Assembly (NCBI GenBank): GCA_049515135.1
Contig: JBEKUJ010000017.1
Location: 11,965 to 75,964, forward strand
Length of the DNA: 64,000 nt
Source: Fen-1364 sp049515135
Lineage (GTDB): Bacteria > Spirochaetota > Spirochaetia > SZUA-6 > Fen-1364
Reading direction: 5' to 3'
Shown here one piece after another: positions 1-7,867 of the stretch. Position 1 is the stretch's first letter; each line of letters begins with the position of its first letter. A model generated the notes under the pieces. The model did no database searches. It had not been told where the DNA came from and saw only the letters and a list, made by a program, of their open reading frames with translations. A program made the position numbers and the translations under genes.

Positions 1-1025
1 AGCTTGAAGTGGGAGCAGAACCCCGAGGCCTCCACGCCGTCGGTGTGAAGGAGCACGAACTCCTGGTCCTCTGCGGGCGCGTGAGGGGTCGGCGACCTCA
101 TGGTGCGGTCCAGCACCCCGAGGGAGATGGCCTTCACCTCGTTGTGTCCGAAACACGAGCCGTACCCCAGCGTGAAAGTCGGCTTTTCCTCCCCCTCGGC
201 GCGCTGGAACGATGCGACGATCTCCACCTCGGTCAGTGACACCGAGCCCAGCGTGACTGCTGCGCCTTTCCTCCATGGGTGAGGGATCTGCACGCTCACC
301 CGGCCCACGCGCAGCTCCCCGACCGTGGGATGGATGCTGCCGTAACCGCGCATGCTGCTGTACGCCAGCGCCAGCACGCCGCCCGTTTCCGCCCGGGCCA
401 GCATCTGCAGCCTGCCGCTGCGGTCCAGGGGGAAAGTGGCGGACTCCTGCGTGATGTCAGTGGGCTCGGCGGACGAGGCCGGCGGCACGGGGGGGACCAG
501 CTTCTGGTCGCGAAGCATGTCCACCACTTTGCGGAAGTGCGCGGGCTTCAGGGGGTCCGCAGCGTTGTCGAGGCCAGCCTCGAACTCACGCACAGCTTCC
601 TGCTGGACCTCCGCGGTCTCTTCCGCCAGAGAGAAATCCAGGATCCGCTGCTCGTAGTCGGATGTGGAGCCCAGGACTTGCCCCCCCGGGATCGTCTTGA
701 ACGCGCTGGAGATTCGCCGCAGGATCCTCATCTCCCCGTTGCGGACCGGAAGGCTGTCCACCAGGCGGCGCAGCGTGGACCGATACGCACGAAGAAGGAA
801 CGACGCCTCAATCGGATCGCCGGATGCCTGTTTGATTGCAAGGGCCGCATGAAACGGAGAGTACAGGCCCCCCTCGCTCATCACCCTGTCCACCAGCGGG
901 CCCATCTGTTCCATGATCTGATTGACCGAAAGCGGCGCGCTCTGTCCCTGGAGTCTCCGATACCGGTTGAGCTTCTGGGAGTTTTCGATGGCGGTTATCC
1001 CGCCCTGGACTGCAACGTAGCCCAT
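1..1025 (-). CDS. phnI: C-P lyase core subunit PhnI (3' end beyond window)
   Basis: PhnI is the nucleosidase-like subunit of the carbon-phosphorus lyase core (PhnGHIJ). With PhnG, PhnH and PhnL it replaces the adenine of ATP with a phosphonate, giving a ribose-triphosphate phosphonate. The start reads MGYVAVQGG, a family hallmark, and the frame stays open to base 3, giving 341 codons. Known PhnI proteins are about 350-370 residues, so only the last 20 or so should be missing. A GYGSCFGHNEVKAIS segment lies near residue 290, and the readable frame ends in GFCSHFK, as expected near the C-terminus. The ATG shares one base with the phnH stop (TGATG), so translation is probably coupled. phnJ and the rest of the pathway would be expected just outside the window. 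Confidence 0.93.
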   Translation of the reverse strand, partial: MGYVAVQGGITAIENSQKLNRYRRLQGQSAPLSVNQIMEQMGPLVDRVMSEGGLYSPFHAALAIKQASGDPIEASFLLRAYRSTLRRLVDSLPVRNGEMRILRRISSAFKTIPGGQVLGSTSDYEQRILDFSLAEETAEVQQEAVREFEAGLDNAADPLKPAHFRKVVDMLRDQKLVPPVPPASSAEPTDITQESATFPLDRSGRLQMLARAETGGVLALAYSSMRGYGSIHPTVGELRVGRVSVQIPHPWRKGAAVTLGSVSLTEVEIVASFQRAEGEEKPTFTLGYGSCFGHNEVKAISLGVLDRTMRSPTPHAPAEDQEFVLLHTDGVEASGFCSHFK

Positions 1026-1636
1026 CAGGCGGGCTCCGCCGAGCTTGTGCGCGGAATGCCTGCGACTCTGCCGTCTTTGTCGACAAGGAGGAGGTCGATG
1101 CCCATGGGGTAGAACATGTTCGCCTTGGACCGCTCTTCGAGGTAGCGCGGGTCCAGACCGGTAACGGAAAGAATGGCCGCGTCCTTGACCCCGGGGCCGC
1201 TCAACCGAAGCGCGTACCCGGCCCGGCCCGGGTCCCCTTCCTCCGACAGCCGGCCCACGCAGAGCAGAGCGGTGGCGGAGAACTCTGGAAACTCCGGCGT
1301 CCCGCGGTTCAGGCGCGTGAAATCCGCATCGAACCTCTCTCCCTCAAAAAGCACGTAGTCGGCCACGTCGACGTGTCGGAAGGGAGTGGCTAGGTTCATC
1401 GACAGGTAGCTGACCCAGTCGGGCCTCAGGCCGGAGGAACCCACGGAAAAAGAAACTCGATGATCGCACATTGTCTTGAGGATGGAGAGCGCGGGCGGGC
1501 AAAACCCTGCCGGCGCCGACTCATATGGCCGGAGCGGAAGGATCCTGATGGTCCCGGGCCTGCTCAAGGAATCAAGAAGAACGCGGAACGTGGCCTGGCT
1601 GTCGAACACTTCGTCGAAGGCAGTCTCCCGAACCAT
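1025..1636 (-). CDS. phnH: C-P lyase subunit PhnH
   Basis: PhnH is a structural and catalytic-support subunit of the C-P lyase core complex, needed for phosphonate breakdown. The protein is 203 residues, the usual length. It begins MVRETAFDEVFDSQATFR, matching the family N-terminus (F-D..hdaQ..FR..ldamsrPG), with LLDSLSRPGTI following at about residues 18-28. A C-terminal GPGI-like segment (LSGPGVKDAAILSV) and the late YPMGIDLLLVDKDG motif are also typical. The start at 1636 was preferred to upstream in-frame codons because those would run into phnG and extend beyond the family N-terminus. It lies 11 bases after the phnG stop and overlaps phnI by one base. Confidence 0.93.
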   Translation of the reverse strand: MVRETAFDEVFDSQATFRVLLDSLSRPGTIRILPLRPYESAPAGFCPPALSILKTMCDHRVSFSVGSSGLRPDWVSYLSMNLATPFRHVDVADYVLFEGERFDADFTRLNRGTPEFPEFSATALLCVGRLSEEGDPGRAGYALRLSGPGVKDAAILSVTGLDPRYLEERSKANMFYPMGIDLLLVDKDGRVAGIPRTSSAEPA

Positions 1637-1647
1637 CTTCGCGCCTC

Positions 1648-2085
1648 CTACCGCACTTCGAAGCTGACACGGGTTGTGGCCGCAGCCCTGCTTTCCGCTT
1701 CCCATCGACTCCTGATCCGTCTTTCCTCGGCTTCCAGCAGCGGGGCGAGCTGCGCGGCCATGGCGTGCCCGCCGCCGATTACGGCATCCAGCAGGGCGCT
1801 GCACAGCGCCCGGTCTTCTCCCGAACCCAGGACGCAGCCGTACCCCGGCAGGCCGCCCACGTCCACTTCACATTCCGTAACGTACGCCTCTCCGAGCAGG
1901 AACTGGATGTTCTCCAGAGGGTCGACCTGCCTCACCATGACCATGCCCGGAGAGGGGGACTTCAGGACTCTGACGGGTAGCCGGTTCACGATGACCTGGG
2001 CAATCTCACGCACCGCGTCAAGCTCACCCTCGGCGGCAATCTCTGAATGGTCCATCATGACGGGACGATAAAACCAGAGTTGCAT
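1648..2085 (-). CDS. phnG: C-P lyase subunit PhnG
   Basis: PhnG is the smallest subunit of the C-P lyase core and acts with PhnH and PhnI in the first, nucleosidase-like step of phosphonate degradation. The 145-residue length fits the family. The central segment VMVRQVDPLENIQFLLGEAY followed by VTECEV corresponds to the family pattern MVRGR..G..FNLGE..VTRC.V. GYGCVLGSGEDRALCSALLDA matches the conserved GYVLGRD..hAELAALLDAL region. No good Shine-Dalgarno is visible. The first ATG at 2085 is kept because the N-terminal MQLWFYRP..MMDHSEIA aligns with the family R..WM..LA..; a shorter start at M10 or M11 is possible. It lies 32 bases downstream of phnW. Confidence 0.88.
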   Translation of the reverse strand: MQLWFYRPVMMDHSEIAAEGELDAVREIAQVIVNRLPVRVLKSPSPGMVMVRQVDPLENIQFLLGEAYVTECEVDVGGLPGYGCVLGSGEDRALCSALLDAVIGGGHAMAAQLAPLLEAEERRIRSRWEAESRAAATTRVSFEVR

Positions 2086-2117
2086 TAGTTTTCGATTAGG
2101 GAGGTGTTAAAAATCTG

Positions 2118-3248
2118 TTATTTCCCGGCCAAAGTCCAGGACGTGCAGTCTTTCACCGCATCGACAAGGGATCTCATCGTCGCCGGGGTGACGTCTCCGA
2201 TGGTCCCGATGCGGAATGTGCGTGCGAGCGAGACCTTGCCGGGATAGATGACAAAACCCCGTGACTTCAGCCCTGCATAGAATGCCGGAAACGAATACCC
2301 CGGATCTTCCGGCTCCAGGAGCGAGGTGATGATGGGAGACTGAAGGCTCTCATCGAGAAGGCTTTGAAACCCCAGCTGACTCATGCCCTGCACGAGCACG
2401 AAATGGTTCGCGCGATACCGGGCGTTTCGGGCCGCCACGCCGCCCTCGTTGTCCAGCTCAAGGAGCGCCTGGGCGAATGCCCTCACCACGTGAGTGGGAG
2501 AGGTGTACCTCCACTTGCCGTTCTCCTTCTCCATCGTGCGCCACTGATCGTACAGGTCCAGGGAGAGGGAACGCGCCCTGCCTTCGCACGCCTCGAGGGT
2601 CTTTCTGCGGGCAACGACGAAGCCGAACCCGGGCACACCCTGGATGCATTTGTTGGCGCTGCTTACCAGGAAATCCACTCCCAGCTCGCCGATGTCCATG
2701 GGAATGCCGCCGAAGCTGCTCATCGCATCGACAATGAAGCAGCGGCCGCTCTGGCGAACAATAGCCGCGATGTCGTCCAGGGGATTCAGGATGCCGGTGG
2801 TGGTCTCACAGTGCACCAGGGCGACATGGGTGATGGAGGGATCGGCGCTGAGCATTGTCCGCAGCTGTTCCGGGTCGGGCCACGCTGTTTCCACGCTCCG
2901 CGCCACCGTATGTGCAATCCGCAGCCTCTGGGCAATCTGCGCCATCCGCTCGCCGTAGGCGCCGTTGGCCAGTATCAGGACCTTTCCGTCGGCCGGCACC
3001 GCGGTGCCGAGCACAGCCTCGACGCAGAATGTGCCAGATCCCTGCATCAGCACGCCCGTGTAGCTCTCCGGGAAACCGACAGTGGCAATCTCCACAAGCC
3101 GGCGCCGAATGTCCTGCACGATCTCGTTGTATTCAGCGTCCCACGTGCACCAGTCACGCAGCATGACCTCTTTGACCGTCGCGGTCGTGCTCAAAGGCCC
3201 GGGGGTGAGGAGCACATACGGGTTCCCGGGCAGCTCACGCGCGCTCAT
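2118..3248 (-). CDS. phnW: 2-aminoethylphosphonate--pyruvate transaminase
   Basis: PhnW is a PLP enzyme that moves the amino group of 2-aminoethylphosphonate to pyruvate, giving phosphonoacetaldehyde and alanine. At 376 residues it is full length. It opens with YVLLTPGPLSTTATVKEVML, the signature of this class-V aminotransferase. FIVDAMSSFGG carries the PLP-ring aspartate (D174), and SSANKCIQGVPGFGF carries the Schiff-base lysine (K200). It overlaps the 3' end of phnX by 14 bases, so the two steps that turn aminoethylphosphonate into acetaldehyde and phosphate are translated together. The substrate is assigned by family and by the phnX neighbour; related enzymes act on alanine/glyoxylate, but the N-terminal motif and context favour PhnW. 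Confidence 0.94.
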   Translation of the reverse strand: MSARELPGNPYVLLTPGPLSTTATVKEVMLRDWCTWDAEYNEIVQDIRRRLVEIATVGFPESYTGVLMQGSGTFCVEAVLGTAVPADGKVLILANGAYGERMAQIAQRLRIAHTVARSVETAWPDPEQLRTMLSADPSITHVALVHCETTTGILNPLDDIAAIVRQSGRCFIVDAMSSFGGIPMDIGELGVDFLVSSANKCIQGVPGFGFVVARRKTLEACEGRARSLSLDLYDQWRTMEKENGKWRYTSPTHVVRAFAQALLELDNEGGVAARNARYRANHFVLVQGMSQLGFQSLLDESLQSPIITSLLEPEDPGYSFPAFYAGLKSRGFVIYPGKVSLARTFRIGTIGDVTPATMRSLVDAVKDCTSWTLAGK

Positions 3249-4095
3249 GCGACTTCTCCCGGGCAGGCTGCTCGCCCTTGATGATGCGCTCCTCGATCCT
3301 GGCCAGGACCTCCCGGCAGCTTGCCACGCTTTCCGTCACGTAGTGGGCGCCCGTTGCGCGAAGGCGCTTCTCAGCCTCCTGGATGCGCGCGACGCGCTCC
3401 TCAGCGCTCAACTGCTCTGCGTCGGTCCTGGAAAGCCCGACCTCGTTGCCGGAGAGCGTGACGCCGACCGTCCACATGCCGGCGTTGAGACCTTCCGCGA
3501 CGTCCGCCTGCGTGTCACCGATCTTCACCATTCGTCGGGGAGGAAACACCTGGAGCTTGATCGCGTTGAGAAAGCACATCCACGGGTAGGGCCGGCCGGC
3601 GGTGACATCCGAAGGACAGACCACGGCATCCGCGGTGAATCCCTGCCGGGCGGCTTCCGCGGTGAGGATGTCCATGAGGGGACGCAGGTACCCTGTTGTG
3701 GAGCCGATCTGGATGCCCCAGCAACGAAGCTCGTCAACCAGCTCTCTGGCTCCCGGAACCAGCTCCGAATGCCGCCGTACAGCCGCCATGAGGCGGGGCT
3801 CAAGCTCTTCGTACAGGGAGTCCACGTCCTGGGGCCCGGGATCAGCTCCGCAGGCATCCCTCCAGAGGCTGCTGATGCCGGGATCGGCCAGGAGACTGCG
3901 GATGTGCTCCCGCTTCTCCAGGCCCATGGGTCCGCGCGCCTGCGCGATCGTGAGCGGCACCCCTCGGCGTGCGAAGGTCTCCACAATCGAGACAGCTGGC
4001 GCGAAGCACCCGAAATCCACGACCGTGCCCGCCCAGTCGAAGATGACCGCCGATATTCCGCCATCGTCGTTACTGCCGCCGTTCTGTTTCCGCAT
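3235..4095 (-). CDS. phnX: phosphonoacetaldehyde hydrolase (phosphonatase)
   Basis: PhnX is a HAD-superfamily hydrolase that cleaves the C-P bond of phosphonoacetaldehyde to acetaldehyde and phosphate, through a lysine Schiff base. The motif AVIFDWAGTVVD carries the HAD nucleophile (about D20 from the chosen start). MGLEKREHIRSLL carries the lysine (about K61) that forms the Schiff base, and KIGDTQADVAEGLNAGMW is the late HAD acidic motif. TTGYLRPLMD and the 286-residue length also fit. The ATG at 4095 is used; the frame extends upstream to a TTG at 4131, which has no obvious ribosome site. It follows the FAD oxidoreductase by 61 bases and overlaps phnW. Confidence 0.93.
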   Translation of the reverse strand: MRKQNGGSNDDGGISAVIFDWAGTVVDFGCFAPAVSIVETFARRGVPLTIAQARGPMGLEKREHIRSLLADPGISSLWRDACGADPGPQDVDSLYEELEPRLMAAVRRHSELVPGARELVDELRCWGIQIGSTTGYLRPLMDILTAEAARQGFTADAVVCPSDVTAGRPYPWMCFLNAIKLQVFPPRRMVKIGDTQADVAEGLNAGMWTVGVTLSGNEVGLSRTDAEQLSAEERVARIQEAEKRLRATGAHYVTESVASCREVLARIEERIIKGEQPAREKSHERA

Positions 4096-4156
4096 AACCC
4101 GCAGAAAGCATTCCGACAGAGTGTTAGGCAACGGTGAAGCCAGCGTGAATTTTCTG

Positions 4157-5443
4157 TTAGCTTGCGCCGGTGAGGATGCCTTCCGCCGCGCGTATTCCGC
4201 TTGCCCAGGCCGCGGTGATCCCGCGGCTTGTGCCGGCGCCGTCTCCGATCATCCAGATGCCCGGACGGGCCTGGAAGCTTTCATCGATGAATCGAGGCCT
4301 GTTCCCGTACAGCTTGATCTCGGGATAGTACATGATGGTCGAGGGATGGAGCACGCCCGGGATGATCGTGTCCAGGAGCTTCATGGAGCGCCATATCGCG
4401 CGCAGGATCTTGGAAGGCATGGCAAGAGCAATGTCCCCCGGAGTGCAGGCGGAAAGAGTGGGGGCAAAATCGTACAGGTCCTCGTTGAAGCTCTCCGCCT
4501 TTGAGCGCTTGCCCAGCCGGAAGTCCCCTACGCGCTGCACCAGGGGCTGACCACCGCCCATGAGCATGGCTTGGTGGCCCAGCATCTCCGCAAACTCCTG
4601 GCCGCTGGCCAGGGGCTCCGTGAAACGAACGGTCTTCAGGAGCGCAAAGTTAACAAGGCCCGTTGCCTCTCCGCGCTCCGAGAAGGCATGACCGTTCACG
4701 CTGAAATACGCGCGGCCGTCCGCGGTCTCATACTTTTCCTTGACCACGAACGCCCTGCCGCTGTTCGTGCAGAACGTGCGCACCTTCTGAGGAAAGTGGA
4801 ACTTCGGATCGTAGTAGTCCTGGACAATCGGGTAGTTCTGCTCGCGCGCCTCCAGACGCAGTCCGATATCGACCACATTGTCGACGTACGGGACCTCCAG
4901 CCGGTCCATCAGCTTCTGCAGGAAGGAGAACCCCTTCCGGCCGGGCGCAACCACGAGACTTCCAAAGCCGATTTCGCGGCGGTCCGTGAGAAGCACGCGG
5001 TCCGCCGCTCGAACGTCGAGCGCGGTTTCCCCCAGGGAGAAGACCGCCCCTGCCCGCCCCAGCTGCTCCCTCATGCCGTGGGCAAGGGCAATCCCGCCGT
5101 CCGTGCCGAGATGGCTCTGGCGCACCTCCAGCAGCTCGACGCCCAGCTTCTGGGCCCTGTTCGCATAGATGCCGAGATTGCTCTTCGAGAGGATCCGGGG
5201 CTGGAGCCGGGCGGTGACCGAACCAAGGTAGCGCTCGGCGGCATGCCGGTCCCAGTATTCAAGGGGGAACCCGATGGGGAAAGTGAAGTTCATCTTGCAG
5301 TCGTTGCACATGCCGCCGGTGCTGAGGGAGGACTTGTCGATGAGCAGAACGGTCCCAGAGGGCCTTGCCTCCAGGAAGGAGAACGCGGCGCCGAGGCCTG
5401 CCGGCCCCGTTCCAATGATCACAAGGTCGAAGCGCTCTTTCAT
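4157..5443 (-). CDS. FAD-dependent oxidoreductase of unknown substrate
   Basis: This is a soluble flavoprotein of 428 residues resembling uncharacterised NAD(P)/FAD-dependent dehydrogenases (COG2509-like). An N-terminal Rossmann fold is plain: DLVIIGTGPAGLGAAFSF (residues 6-23) binds the FAD ADP moiety, and a late PGIWMIGDGAGTSRGITAAW supplies the flavin-closing GD motif. A C-N-D-C pair (GGMCNDCKMNF, residues 43-53) near the flavin site could be redox active or bind metal; this is my reading only. It sits between an unknown protein (ATGA overlap at 5440-5443) and phnX. I infer a role linked to phosphonate or aldehyde oxidation, but the substrate cannot be read from sequence. Confidence 0.8.
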   Translation of the reverse strand: MKERFDLVIIGTGPAGLGAAFSFLEARPSGTVLLIDKSSLSTGGMCNDCKMNFTFPIGFPLEYWDRHAAERYLGSVTARLQPRILSKSNLGIYANRAQKLGVELLEVRQSHLGTDGGIALAHGMREQLGRAGAVFSLGETALDVRAADRVLLTDRREIGFGSLVVAPGRKGFSFLQKLMDRLEVPYVDNVVDIGLRLEAREQNYPIVQDYYDPKFHFPQKVRTFCTNSGRAFVVKEKYETADGRAYFSVNGHAFSERGEATGLVNFALLKTVRFTEPLASGQEFAEMLGHQAMLMGGGQPLVQRVGDFRLGKRSKAESFNEDLYDFAPTLSACTPGDIALAMPSKILRAIWRSMKLLDTIIPGVLHPSTIMYYPEIKLYGNRPRFIDESFQARPGIWMIGDGAGTSRGITAAWASGIRAAEGILTGAS

Positions 5444-6312
5444 ACAGGGACCGCGAACCAGCTGTCCATCGCGTCGATGAGAGCCGGGGTCGTGGGCAGG
5501 GCAAAGCGGGCGCCGTTGGCAGTCACCTCCACCGTGTTTCCCATGCGAGCGACCGATTGGATCCGGGCCCGGGCCATGAACAGGCTGTCCACGCCATACG
5601 AGAGCTCTGACTGCGGGGGATCACGCAGAGAGATAAGCTCGTAGGGAGTCACGATCATCATGTGGCAGCGCGCAATCTTTCCGTGCCGTCCGTAGGACTG
5701 GACAGAAAATCTAAAATCCCGCGGGGCCGACTCATCCAGAGTGGAATAGGGATAGTTGAGAAGAAAGTTCCATTTGAACGGAATTGTCGTCACCCTGGCT
5801 CGGCGGCAGGGAACCTCGAACCCGGGACCGGCAAGCGTCCTTCTCAAGCCTGCCAGGACCGGCTCCAGCACGCGCCGACAGATGGTGTTGTAACGGATGG
5901 TCAGGCGCTGGTCATGCGAAAGGAAACTGAGCCTCCCATAGAGAAGAATGTGCACGTCTTCGATTGCAGAGAGCTTGTCGAGAGCGATGCATACCTTCAC
6001 GCCCGGCTGGGGCTTTTCCGCCCACAGACCGACTGCGATGTCTCCGACTGCCAGGACTTGCAGAGGGGTTATCACCCTGCGGTTCCCCCGGGCCGTGGCG
6101 CGCACGCACGAAGGAATGATCAGCGTATGCCCAAGTTCCTTCACGCCGCACGTGTCCTGAAGAGATTCAAAAGCGCCCGCCGGAAGGTCCCCGGGTTTCT
6201 TCGGAACAGACGGGTGACCGGCGTAGCGGTCGCGAAAATAGAATCCGCCGCCCAGCTCCGTATATGGCGCTTCCCAGGTTTCCGCCGGGTCCTGCGCCCA
6301 CGTCATTTTCAT
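5440..6312 (-). CDS. conserved protein of unknown function in phosphonate operon
   Basis: A 290-residue soluble protein with no signal peptide. I do not recognise its family with confidence. The middle (about residues 85-170) has alternating beta-type segments ending in LSAIEDVHILLYGRLSFL and LTIRYNTICRR. This resembles a bacterial PH-like fold, but no catalytic motif is visible. The C-terminal third contains VTPYELISLRDPPQSELSYG. The ATG at 6312 is chosen because it overlaps the SMP-30 gene stop in ATGA, and the stop overlaps the FAD oxidoreductase start in the same way; an in-frame extension to 6468 would lie inside the upstream gene. Such tight coupling on both sides argues that it is a genuine member of the phosphonate operon. 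Confidence 0.7.
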   Translation of the reverse strand: MKMTWAQDPAETWEAPYTELGGGFYFRDRYAGHPSVPKKPGDLPAGAFESLQDTCGVKELGHTLIIPSCVRATARGNRRVITPLQVLAVGDIAVGLWAEKPQPGVKVCIALDKLSAIEDVHILLYGRLSFLSHDQRLTIRYNTICRRVLEPVLAGLRRTLAGPGFEVPCRRARVTTIPFKWNFLLNYPYSTLDESAPRDFRFSVQSYGRHGKIARCHMMIVTPYELISLRDPPQSELSYGVDSLFMARARIQSVARMGNTVEVTANGARFALPTTPALIDAMDSWFAVPV

Positions 6313-7211
6313 GGCTCCTGCGCGCCGCGCGCGTTCACGTACATGGCGTACAGCGACGAATGGCCGGCGATGAAGAGCCTGTTCCGCCGCGGTCCGCCGA
6401 ACGTCAGGTTCGCCACGGTCTCTGGAACCAGGATCTTTCCGAGGAGATCTCCCTGTGACGAATAGCACAGGACGCCGTCCGCGCAGCTTATCCAGGCATT
6501 CCCGCCGGTATCTGTTCGAAAGCCGTCCGGCACACCAGGGCTGATGTCCGCAAAGACTTCTCCCCCGGAAAGTCTGCCGTTGGACACCTGGAACCTGCGC
6601 ACATGATGGGGACCGCCCTCCGTGTGAGTGGCGCCCGAGTCGGCGACATACAGCAGGCGTTGATCCGGCGAAAATGCCAGCCCATTTGGCTTGTCGAAAT
6701 CGTCCGCTGCAATCGTCACGCTGCCTGTTGCAGGATCCGCACGGTAGACGTTGTTGCCGTCCTGTTCCGAGTCGGCCTTCCCTCCCTCATAGTCGGAAAG
6801 GATGCCGTACGGCGGATCGGTGAACCACACCGCGCCGTCCCGGGATACCACCACATCGTTGGGTGAGTTGAGCCGCCTGCCCTCGTAGCGGTCAGCGATT
6901 GTGGTGATGCTCCCGTCCAGCTCCGTGCGGGTCACGCTCCGGCTGCCATGCTCGCAGCTCACAAGCCGCCCTGTCGTGTCGCGTGTGTTTCCATTTGCAA
7001 AGCGCGAGGGGAAGCGGAACACCGTGACGGGCCCTCCGTCCACCCATCGGAGAATTCTGTCGTTCGGAATATCGCTGAACAACAGGTACTGGCCGTCAGC
7101 GAACCAGACCGGCCCTTCAGCCCAGAGGGCACCGGTGAACAGCCTTTCCATTCTTGCGTTCGGCAGGGTGAGGTCGCGAAAACGCCTGTCGTAGATTTCC
7201 CAGTCAACCAT
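6309..7211 (-). CDS. SMP-30/gluconolactonase/LRE family protein
   Basis: A six-bladed beta-propeller hydrolase of the SMP-30 (regucalcin/gluconolactonase) family, about 300 residues. Family members use a divalent metal to open sugar lactones or related esters. The metal-binding glutamate sits in ALWAEGPVWFADG near the N-terminus. LNSPNDVVVSRDGAVWFTDP carries the conserved Asn, and LLYVADSGATH carries the conserved Asp. The start at 7211 (MVDWEIYD) is chosen because AGGGGA lies just upstream; a second ATG four codons earlier is possible. It is the first gene of the minus-strand run that leads to phnI and overlaps the next gene by 4 bases. Its link to phosphonates is positional only; a lactone or enol-lactone intermediate is one possibility. 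Confidence 0.85.
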   Translation of the reverse strand: MVDWEIYDRRFRDLTLPNARMERLFTGALWAEGPVWFADGQYLLFSDIPNDRILRWVDGGPVTVFRFPSRFANGNTRDTTGRLVSCEHGSRSVTRTELDGSITTIADRYEGRRLNSPNDVVVSRDGAVWFTDPPYGILSDYEGGKADSEQDGNNVYRADPATGSVTIAADDFDKPNGLAFSPDQRLLYVADSGATHTEGGPHHVRRFQVSNGRLSGGEVFADISPGVPDGFRTDTGGNAWISCADGVLCYSSQGDLLGKILVPETVANLTFGGPRRNRLFIAGHSSLYAMYVNARGAQEP

Positions 7212-7243
7212 GTTTCCCCTCATGAAATCCGATACACCGCTTC

Positions 7244-7273
7244 TTTACAAGTGCGGAGCCCGGTGTGTAGAAT
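7244..7273 (+). promoter_or_regulatory. putative sigma-70 promoter for nitroreductase
   Basis: TTTACA at 7244-7249 and TAGAAT at 7268-7273 are separated by 18 bases. The start codon at 7283 is only 9 bases after the -10 element and no Shine-Dalgarno precedes it, so the transcript may be leaderless or nearly so. Read by eye only. Confidence 0.4.
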
Positions 7274-7282
7274 CGCCTCACC

Positions 7283-7864
7283 ATGGAAATGTCTGATCTC
7301 GTTTCGAAGTGCCGCAGCTACCGGAGGTTCGACGCCGGCTTTGCCGTGGATGCTGCAACGCTGAGGGACCTTGTGTCCCTAGCCAGACGGGTGCCCTCGG
7401 CGGCCAATCGGCAGCCCCTGAAATACGTCCTGTCCTGCTCTCCGGAGATGAACCTGCGGATCTTCGAAACGCTTGCGTGGGCGGCCTATCTCAAGGACTG
7501 GCCGGGGCCGGGTCCCCGGGAGCGCCCGACCGCCTATATCGTGGTCCTCCAGGACACAGACATCTCTCCGTCTGCCGAAATCGATGTCGGCATTGCGGCG
7601 CAGACCATTCTCCTGGCCGCGACCGCCCGCGGGCTTGGAGGGTGCATGTTCGGGGCCATCAAGAGATACCAGCTGGCGGAAAGGCTCAGGCTTCCGCCGC
7701 ATCTGTCAATCGCGCTGGTCATCGCCATAGGAAAGCCCGTGGAGAAGGTGGTCCTGGAGGACATGCCGGCCGGCGGCTCCATCAAATACTACCGCGACCC
7801 GGACGGCACGCATCACGTGCCCAAGCGCGCGGAAGAAGAGCTGATCCAGGCCGTCTACGATTGA
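7283..7864 (+). CDS. nitroreductase family protein
   Basis: An FMN-binding oxidoreductase of the nitroreductase superfamily, 193 residues, with no signal peptide. The N-terminal SKCRSYRRFD is the family FMN-phosphate motif (R-S-x-R-x-F), VPSAANRQPLKYVLS the second FMN segment, and IAAQTILLAATARGLGGCMFG the central helix and FMN-binding loop. Members reduce nitro compounds, quinones or flavins with NAD(P)H; the natural substrate here is unknown. It is transcribed away from the phosphonate operon, and its stop lies 3 bases before the convergent lipoprotein stop. A second, unrelated nitroreductase lies at 59140-59658. Confidence 0.88.
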   Translation: MEMSDLVSKCRSYRRFDAGFAVDAATLRDLVSLARRVPSAANRQPLKYVLSCSPEMNLRIFETLAWAAYLKDWPGPGPRERPTAYIVVLQDTDISPSAEIDVGIAAQTILLAATARGLGGCMFGAIKRYQLAERLRLPPHLSIALVIAIGKPVEKVVLEDMPAGGSIKYYRDPDGTHHVPKRAEEELIQAVYD

Positions 7865-7867
7865 CGC

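Noticed and set aside
3082..5644. Two plus-strand open frames of about 350 codons opposite phnW/phnX and the FAD oxidoreductase
   Set aside because: They lie antisense to well-conserved enzymes, and their products lack any motif and are rich in Arg/His.
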